From Streptomyces lichenis (GTDB taxonomy: Bacteria > Actinomycetota > Actinomycetes > Streptomycetales > Streptomycetaceae), in contig NZ_JALPTH010000021.1 in the NCBI RefSeq assembly GCF_023218175.1, forward strand, positions 62,001 through 126,000: DNA of 64,000 bases, written 5' to 3'. Shown in pieces: positions 59,189 through 64,000 of this stretch. Below the pieces are notes generated by a model. The model was given only the letters and a program-made list of their open reading frames with translations. It made no database searches and was not told the origin of the DNA. How positions within the stretch are numbered: position 1 is the first letter of the stretch; each line of letters starts with the position of its first letter. Both the position numbers and the translations under genes were made by a program.

Positions 59189-60367
59189 GTGTCGCTGCCA
59201 CCCCTGGTCGAGCCGGCTGCCGAGCTCACCGTAGACGAGGTCCGCAGGTACTCACGCCACCTGATCATCCCGGACGTCGGGATGGACGGGCAGAAGCGGC
59301 TCAAGAACGCCAAGGTGCTCTGCGTCGGCGCCGGCGGCCTCGGGTCTCCCGCCCTGATGTACCTGGCCGCCGCCGGTGTGGGCACGCTCGGCATCGTGGA
59401 GTTCGACGAGGTCGACGAGTCCAACCTCCAGCGCCAGATCATCCACAGCCAGTCGGACATCGGCCGCTCCAAGGCCGAGTCCGCGCGGGACTCGGTGCTC
59501 GGCATCAACCCGTACGTCAACGTGGTCCTCCATGAGCAGCGGCTTGAGGCCGACAACGTGCTGGACATCTTCGGTCAGTACGACCTGATCGTGGACGGCA
59601 CGGACAACTTCGCCACCCGCTACCTGGTCAACGACGCCTGTGTGCTGCTGAACAAGCCGTACGTCTGGGGCTCGATCTACCGGTTCGACGGCCAGGCCTC
59701 GGTGTTCTGGTCGGAGCACGGCCCGTGCTACCGCTGCCTCTACCCCGAGCCCCCGCCGCCGGGCATGGTCCCCTCCTGCGCCGAGGGCGGTGTGCTCGGC
59801 GTGCTGTGCGCCTCCATCGGCTCCATCCAGGTCACCGAGGCGATCAAGGTGCTGGCCGGTGTCGGTGAGCCGCTGGTCGGCCGGCTGATGATCTACGACG
59901 CCCTGGAGATGCAGTACCGGCAGGTCAAGGTCCGCAAGGACCCCGACTGCGCGATCTGTGGCGAGAACCCGACCGTCACCGAGCTCATCGACTACGAGGC
60001 CTTCTGCGGCGTCGTCTCCGAGGAGGCCCAGGAGGCGGCGGCCGGCTCCACGATCACTCCCAAGCAGCTCAAGGAGTGGATCGACGACGGCGAGAGCATC
60101 GACATCATCGACGTCCGCGAGCCCAACGAGTACGAGATCGTCTCCATCCCGGGCGCCCGGCTCATCCCGAAGAACGAGTTCCTGATGGGCACCGCCCTGC
60201 AGGACCTCCCCCAGGACCGGAAGATCGTCCTGCACTGCAAGACGGGTGTCCGCAGTGCGGAAGTCCTCGCCGTGCTGAAGTCCGCCGGATTCGCGGACGC
60301 CGTCCATGTCGGCGGCGGCGTCATCGGCTGGGTCCACCAGATCGAGCCGGACAAGCCCGTCTACTGA
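59189..60367 (+). CDS. moeZ: Adenylyltransferase/sulfurtransferase MoeZ
   Basis: 392 residues from GTG 59189. E1-like domain: VLCVGAGGLGSPALMYLAAA, DNFATRYLVNDAC and zinc Cys pairs CYRC and CAIC. C-terminal rhodanese domain with the active-site loop HCKTGVRSAE. MoeZ adenylates and thiocarboxylates ubiquitin-like sulfur carrier proteins for molybdopterin, cysteine and thio-metabolite synthesis, in actinomycetes serving several carriers. In M. tuberculosis the counterpart follows the DUF3152 gene directly. Confidence 0.94.
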   Translation: MSLPPLVEPAAELTVDEVRRYSRHLIIPDVGMDGQKRLKNAKVLCVGAGGLGSPALMYLAAAGVGTLGIVEFDEVDESNLQRQIIHSQSDIGRSKAESARDSVLGINPYVNVVLHEQRLEADNVLDIFGQYDLIVDGTDNFATRYLVNDACVLLNKPYVWGSIYRFDGQASVFWSEHGPCYRCLYPEPPPPGMVPSCAEGGVLGVLCASIGSIQVTEAIKVLAGVGEPLVGRLMIYDALEMQYRQVKVRKDPDCAICGENPTVTELIDYEAFCGVVSEEAQEAAAGSTITPKQLKEWIDDGESIDIIDVREPNEYEIVSIPGARLIPKNEFLMGTALQDLPQDRKIVLHCKTGVRSAEVLAVLKSAGFADAVHVGGGVIGWVHQIEPDKPVY

Positions 60368-60422
60368 TCACCTCCTGACCGCGTCCCTCTCGATCGCTCC
60401 CCGACCGCAGCGCCGACCCACC

Positions 60423-60450
60423 GGGGCCGGGCCCACCAGGGCCCGGCCCC
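60423..60450 (+). terminator. Perfect hairpin after moeZ
   Basis: GGGGCCGGGCCC and GGGCCCGGCCCC are perfect 12-base arms around ACCA, 56 bases after the stop. It is also downstream of the convergent peptidase gene. Confidence 0.85.
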
Positions 60451-60478
60451 GACGGCTGCCGGGGCGGCTGCGATTGCC

Positions 60479-60516
60479 GTCAGGAGCAGGTGGTGCCGTC
60501 AGGAGCAGGTGGTGCC
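60479..60516. repeat. 19-bp tandem duplication across a stop codon
   Basis: GTCAGGAGCAGGTGGTGCC occurs exactly twice in a row. The right copy holds the stop and last codons (GTTCS) of the peptidase gene that ends at 60499; the left copy is a non-coding duplicate just past the stop. Confidence 0.95.
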
Positions 60517-62064
60517 GTTCGCCGGCGCCTTGCCGTCCAGCAGATAGGCGTTCACCGCCTTGCTCACGCAGGAACTGCCGCCGTTGTAGGCCCCGTGGCC
60601 CTCGCCCCGGTAGGTGAGCAGCACACCCACCCCCTTGCCCAGTTCCTTCGCCATCCGCACGGCCCCCTCGTACGGGGTCGCCGAGTCACCGGTGGTGCCG
60701 ACCACCAGCACCGGTCCGGCGCCGGGGGCGCTCGCCTGCGAGGTGGCGCTCTCGCCCTTCACCGGCCACTCATGGCACCAGCCCGCGGTGTCCCAGGCCA
60801 TGAACTCCCCGAAGACCGGGGATATTCGGCGGAACTCCGGGAGCAGGGCCCGGGCCTCGGCGGCGGTGGGCCGACTGCTGCTGTCGGCGCAGGAGATCGC
60901 GCGCTGGGAATGGGCCTGGGTGCTGTAGGAGCCGTCCTCCTGGCGGTCGTTGTACATGTCGGCGAGCTCCAGCAGCCCGTCGCCGCTGCCCTCCCGGGCC
61001 TGCCGGAGCCCCTCGGTCAGCATCGGCCACAGGCTCTCCGCGTACAGCGCCTGGGCTATGCCGGTGAGCGCCAGGCTCTCGGTCAGCGGCCGCCCGTCGG
61101 AGGTGGCCAGCGGCTGGGAGTCGAGCCGCTTCAACTGCGCCGTCAGCTTGGTGGAGCCGGCGGCCCCCTCACCGGTGGACTTGAAGTAGTTGTCCAGCGC
61201 CCGCTGGAAGCCGGTGGTCTGATGGCGGGCCTGGCCCACGCTGTCGGCGGTCGGGTCCACCACCGCGTCCAGCACGGTGCGGCCGACCTGCTCGGGGAAG
61301 AGGTGCGCGTAGGTGCCGCCGAGCTGGGTGCCGTAGGAGATGCCGAAGTAGTTCAGCTTGGCGTCGCCGAGGACATGGCGGACGACTTCCAGGTCCCGGG
61401 CCGTGTTGCTGGTGGTGACATGCGGCAGCACCTTGCCGGAGCGCTCCTGGCAGCCGGCCCCGAAGTCGCCGCCGTCCGCCAGGTAGGCGGCCTCCTCGGC
61501 GGGGGTGTCCGGGGTGCGGTCGATCCGCCGCAGTGACTCGGCCTCCTCGGCCGACTCCCGGCACACCACACCGGAGCTGCGCCCCACCCCGCGCGGGTCG
61601 AAGCCGACCAGGTCGTACCGGGCGTTCAGCGCGGTGTACTCGGGGGCGAACTGCGGCAGCAGATCCACCCCGGAGGCGCCCGGGCCGCCGAAGTTGAACA
61701 GCAGTGAGCCGATCCGCCGGTCCTGCTGCACGGCCTGCTTGCGGATGAGCGCGACGGAGATGGTCTCGCCCTTCGGCCGCTGGTAGTCCAGCGGCACCTC
61801 CACCTCGGCGCAGCGCCACTCCGTGCCGGGGGCCTGGCCGCCCTTCGGCGCCTTGCACGACCGCCAGTCGGGCCGCTGGCCCGTCAGCGCGGCGGGCAGT
61901 CCCGGAATCGCGGGTGCCGTGCCCGCCTTCGGCCCGCCGCCCGCCTCAGGGCTGCCGTCGCCTTCGCCACCGCCACCACCGCCGCCGCTCTGGCAGCCGG
62001 TGACCAGTCCTGCGGTCAGCAGGGCCGCGGCCGCGAGGGCTCCCGCCCGTACTCGATTGGACAT
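60499..62064 (-). CDS. Secreted lipoprotein alpha/beta hydrolase, tripeptidyl aminopeptidase family
   Basis: 521 residues from ATG 62064. Signal peptide with lipobox LVTGC, then a Gly-rich linker. Hydrolase core: SLLFNFGGPGASGVDLL, nucleophile Ser in FGISYGTQLGG, acid Asp in VVGTTGDSATPY and His in YRGEGHGAYNG, with the C-terminal TAP-like domain. Relatives are the Streptomyces SlpD/SlpE mycelium-associated tripeptidyl aminopeptidases. Extracytoplasmic, probably releasing N-terminal tripeptides. Confidence 0.9.
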   Translation of the reverse strand: MSNRVRAGALAAAALLTAGLVTGCQSGGGGGGGEGDGSPEAGGGPKAGTAPAIPGLPAALTGQRPDWRSCKAPKGGQAPGTEWRCAEVEVPLDYQRPKGETISVALIRKQAVQQDRRIGSLLFNFGGPGASGVDLLPQFAPEYTALNARYDLVGFDPRGVGRSSGVVCRESAEEAESLRRIDRTPDTPAEEAAYLADGGDFGAGCQERSGKVLPHVTTSNTARDLEVVRHVLGDAKLNYFGISYGTQLGGTYAHLFPEQVGRTVLDAVVDPTADSVGQARHQTTGFQRALDNYFKSTGEGAAGSTKLTAQLKRLDSQPLATSDGRPLTESLALTGIAQALYAESLWPMLTEGLRQAREGSGDGLLELADMYNDRQEDGSYSTQAHSQRAISCADSSSRPTAAEARALLPEFRRISPVFGEFMAWDTAGWCHEWPVKGESATSQASAPGAGPVLVVGTTGDSATPYEGAVRMAKELGKGVGVLLTYRGEGHGAYNGGSSCVSKAVNAYLLDGKAPANGTTCS

Positions 62065-62291
62065 CCGTTCCCCCAACGTTGTTACTGCGCGCCATCCTAG
62101 GCTCAGCCACTGACAGTGGCCAGAGCGTGACGTATTGTCGCCAAACGCTGGAAGGACGGACGTTCGCCGTGGCAGGGTCGCAGACGTAAGGAAGTGGACA
62201 GCACACGGGGGCGGGGACGTTGGAACGACCGATGGGGACGGTACGGCGGTGGGGCCGGCGGGGTGCCGGGAGCGGCGGCCGGGTGGGAGCG

Positions 62292-63872
62292 TCAGCGGCA
62301 GACGGTGCCGTTCTTCGGCACCCTGCCGTCCAGCAGGTAGCCGTTGACCGCGTCGCGGACGCAGGCGGAGCCTCCGTTGTAGGCGCCGTGACCCTCGCCC
62401 TCCCAGGTCAGCTCCACTCCGACGCCCTTGCCGAGCGCGTTCGCCATCGCCTTGGCGCCCGCGTAGGGGGTGGCCGGGTCACCGGTGTTGCCGATCACCA
62501 GGATCGGCGCCGAGCCCGCGGCGCTCACCTCCGGGCGGTCCCAGTTGCCGTCCACCGGCCAGTGCGAGCAGCCGATCAGACCCCAGCCCAGGTAGTCGCC
62601 GAACACCGGCGAGGCCTTGCGGAACTCGGGCAGCCTGGCCTCGGCTTGCGCCACCGTGAAGCGGGCCTTGTCGTCCACGCAGTTGACCGCCGCGTTCGCC
62701 GCCTGCACATTGCTGTAGTTGCCGTTCTGGTCGCGGCCGTTCATCGAGTCCGACAGGGCCAGCAGCAGGCCGCCGTTGCCGCCGTCCGCCTCGTCCAGGC
62801 CCTGCTCCAGATAAGGCCAGTACTCCTTGGAGTACAGCGACTGGGCGATGCCGTTGGTCGCCGCCGTCGCGGTCAGCTTGCGCTCCCCGAGCCCGGTGAC
62901 GGGCTTCTTCTTCTCCAGCCGCTTCAGCAGATCGGTGACGAAGCCCTCCACCTCCTGCACACTGCCCCCGGGCAGCCTGCACTTGTCGCCCCGGGCGACG
63001 CAGTCCTTGGCGAAGTTGTCCAGTGCCAGCTGGAACCCCTTCGCCTGCCCGAGGGCGCTCCGCACCGTGGTGCTGGTGGGATCCACCACCGCGTCGAACA
63101 CCGCCCGGCCCACGGTCCTCGGGTACAGGTGCGCGTAGACGCCGCCGAGCTCCGTGCCGTAGGAGATGCCGAAGTAGTACAGCTTGCCGTCGCCCAGCAC
63201 CTGCCGCATCAGATCCAGGTCACGGGCCGCGTTCACCGTCCCGACGTGGGGCAGCTCACTGCCCGAGTTCTCCTCGCACGCCGCGGCGAACCGCTTCAGC
63301 CCCTCGTCGTACGCCCGGACCTCCCGCTCGTCGTCGGGCGTGGAGTCCAGCGCGTAGAGGGCGTCCAGGCCGGCGTCGTCCAGGCACTCCACACCGGCGC
63401 TGCGGCCGACCCCCCGCGGGTCGAAGCTCACCAGGTCGTAGCGGGTGCGCAGGGTCTCGTAGTCCTGCGCGAAGGACGGCAGGGCGGTGATCCCGGAGCC
63501 GCCGGGACCGCCGAAGTTGAAGATCAGCGACCCGATGCGCTTCGCCGGGTCGGAGGTCCTGGCGCGGATCAGGGCCAGCTCGATGGTCTCGCCGCCCGGG
63601 TCCGCGTAGTCCAGTGGCGCGTCCATGAAGGAGCACTGCCAGCGGGTGCCGCCCGGCAGCGGGGAGGGCGCGGTACCGCCGCCCTCCTCCATCGAGGGCG
63701 GTGGGCAGTCCCGCCAGGTCAGCCGCTGGGAGGCCAGCTCCCTGAGCCGGTCGGCGCCGTCCCCGCCCTCGTCCCCGTTCCCGCCGGAGCAGCCGGCCGC
63801 CAGCAAGGCGGCGGCGGTGGTGGCGGCGAGGACGGCTGCGGGCCGGGCGGCGCGGAGGGTCATATGCCCCAT
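62292..63872 (-). CDS. Secreted lipoprotein alpha/beta hydrolase, paralogue of the neighbour
   Basis: 526 residues from ATG 63872 (in-frame ATG 63863 also possible). Lipobox LAAGC, FNFGGPGGSGI, nucleophile in FGISYGTELGG, acid in VIGNTGDPATPY and His in WEGEGHGAYNG. It shares the whole layout, including the C-terminal ...PKNGTVCR, with the downstream gene, so the two arose by tandem duplication. The same class of exported tripeptidyl aminopeptidase is likely. The 215-bp gap between them has no clear hairpin, and a promoter for the second copy may lie around 62080-62150. Confidence 0.9.
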   Translation of the reverse strand: MGHMTLRAARPAAVLAATTAAALLAAGCSGGNGDEGGDGADRLRELASQRLTWRDCPPPSMEEGGGTAPSPLPGGTRWQCSFMDAPLDYADPGGETIELALIRARTSDPAKRIGSLIFNFGGPGGSGITALPSFAQDYETLRTRYDLVSFDPRGVGRSAGVECLDDAGLDALYALDSTPDDEREVRAYDEGLKRFAAACEENSGSELPHVGTVNAARDLDLMRQVLGDGKLYYFGISYGTELGGVYAHLYPRTVGRAVFDAVVDPTSTTVRSALGQAKGFQLALDNFAKDCVARGDKCRLPGGSVQEVEGFVTDLLKRLEKKKPVTGLGERKLTATAATNGIAQSLYSKEYWPYLEQGLDEADGGNGGLLLALSDSMNGRDQNGNYSNVQAANAAVNCVDDKARFTVAQAEARLPEFRKASPVFGDYLGWGLIGCSHWPVDGNWDRPEVSAAGSAPILVIGNTGDPATPYAGAKAMANALGKGVGVELTWEGEGHGAYNGGSACVRDAVNGYLLDGRVPKNGTVCR

Positions 63873-64000
63873 GGTGCGCCCACCGGTCGGGGTGCGCCCG
63901 CGCCCGGGGCCATGCGGGTGGCCGGCCGAGCCGCCGCACCGGCCCGGCCCCGGGGCGCGAGCCCTCGGAAGCCTCGGCCCGGCACCGGCCGTACCCCGGC

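Overview
The window comes from a high-GC actinomycete, almost certainly a Streptomyces or close relative. Codon third positions are nearly all G or C, GTG starts are common, and gene pairs often overlap by four bases (GTGA or ATGA). Only one in-frame TTA codon was found by eye. The backbone gene order matches two Mycobacterium tuberculosis neighbourhoods known from general knowledge: fdxA, dapC, dapE, LOG, folP2, DivIVA-like, tag, O-methyltransferase, sigE, anti-sigma, htrA, tatB, mrp, MgtE-N and corA (Rv1177 to Rv1239 region), and rhlE, ferritin-like, DUF3107, TetR, DUF3152 and moeZ (Rv3206c to Rv3211 region). About 60 protein genes are supported. No rRNA, tRNA, CRISPR array or insertion sequence was seen.

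Region by region. 0-4.3 kb holds the tail of a PepSY-like protein, a transglutaminase-like protein, a GNAT, ferredoxin fdxA, dapC and a small secreted protein. 4.6-12.6 kb is an accessory island: an eight-gene minus-strand operon (2-keto-4-pentenoate hydratase, acylating acetaldehyde dehydrogenase, 4-hydroxy-2-oxovalerate aldolase, KAS III, acyl carrier protein, CitE-like lyase, MaoC hydratase, Eis-like acetyltransferase) with a divergent TPR regulator that carries a TTA codon. 12.6-20 kb returns to the core: NUDIX, dapE, LOG protein, folP2-like, DivIVA-like, tag, enoyl-CoA hydratase and DUF3117.

20-33 kb is the envelope-stress and export block: O-methyltransferase, ECF sigma, zinc anti-sigma, HtrA and TatB, then Mrp, DUF1003, an MgtE-N/CBS protein, a lipoprotein and CorA. 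33.9-37.6 kb holds a two-gene unit: a 1084-residue NACHT NTPase with HEAT-like repeats, translationally coupled to a small two-TM protein. Both carry the same short glycine-rich Q-x-x-G-V-x-G motif, the arrangement expected of a bacterial NLR and a partner signalling through a shared amyloid-like motif. 37.7-44.1 kb holds an MFS exporter with a putative operator, a zinc-ribbon protein, a PHP phosphoesterase, MarC, a 50-residue protein, a NYN protein and a hydrolase.

44.2-53.2 kb is the DEAD-box helicase (CTG start), ferritin-like protein, DUF3107, TetR, a repeat-tailed hydrolase and the DUF3152 metalloprotease. 53.7-59.1 kb is a four-gene operon lying between DUF3152 and moeZ: a PelF-type glycosyltransferase, a polytopic membrane protein, an NAD epimerase and a spherulin-4-like hydrolase. 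This resembles a reduced Pel exopolysaccharide locus. 59.2-64 kb holds moeZ and two paralogous secreted lipoprotein peptidases. The most promising leads are the NACHT/TM pair, the KAS III operon and the Pel-like operon.
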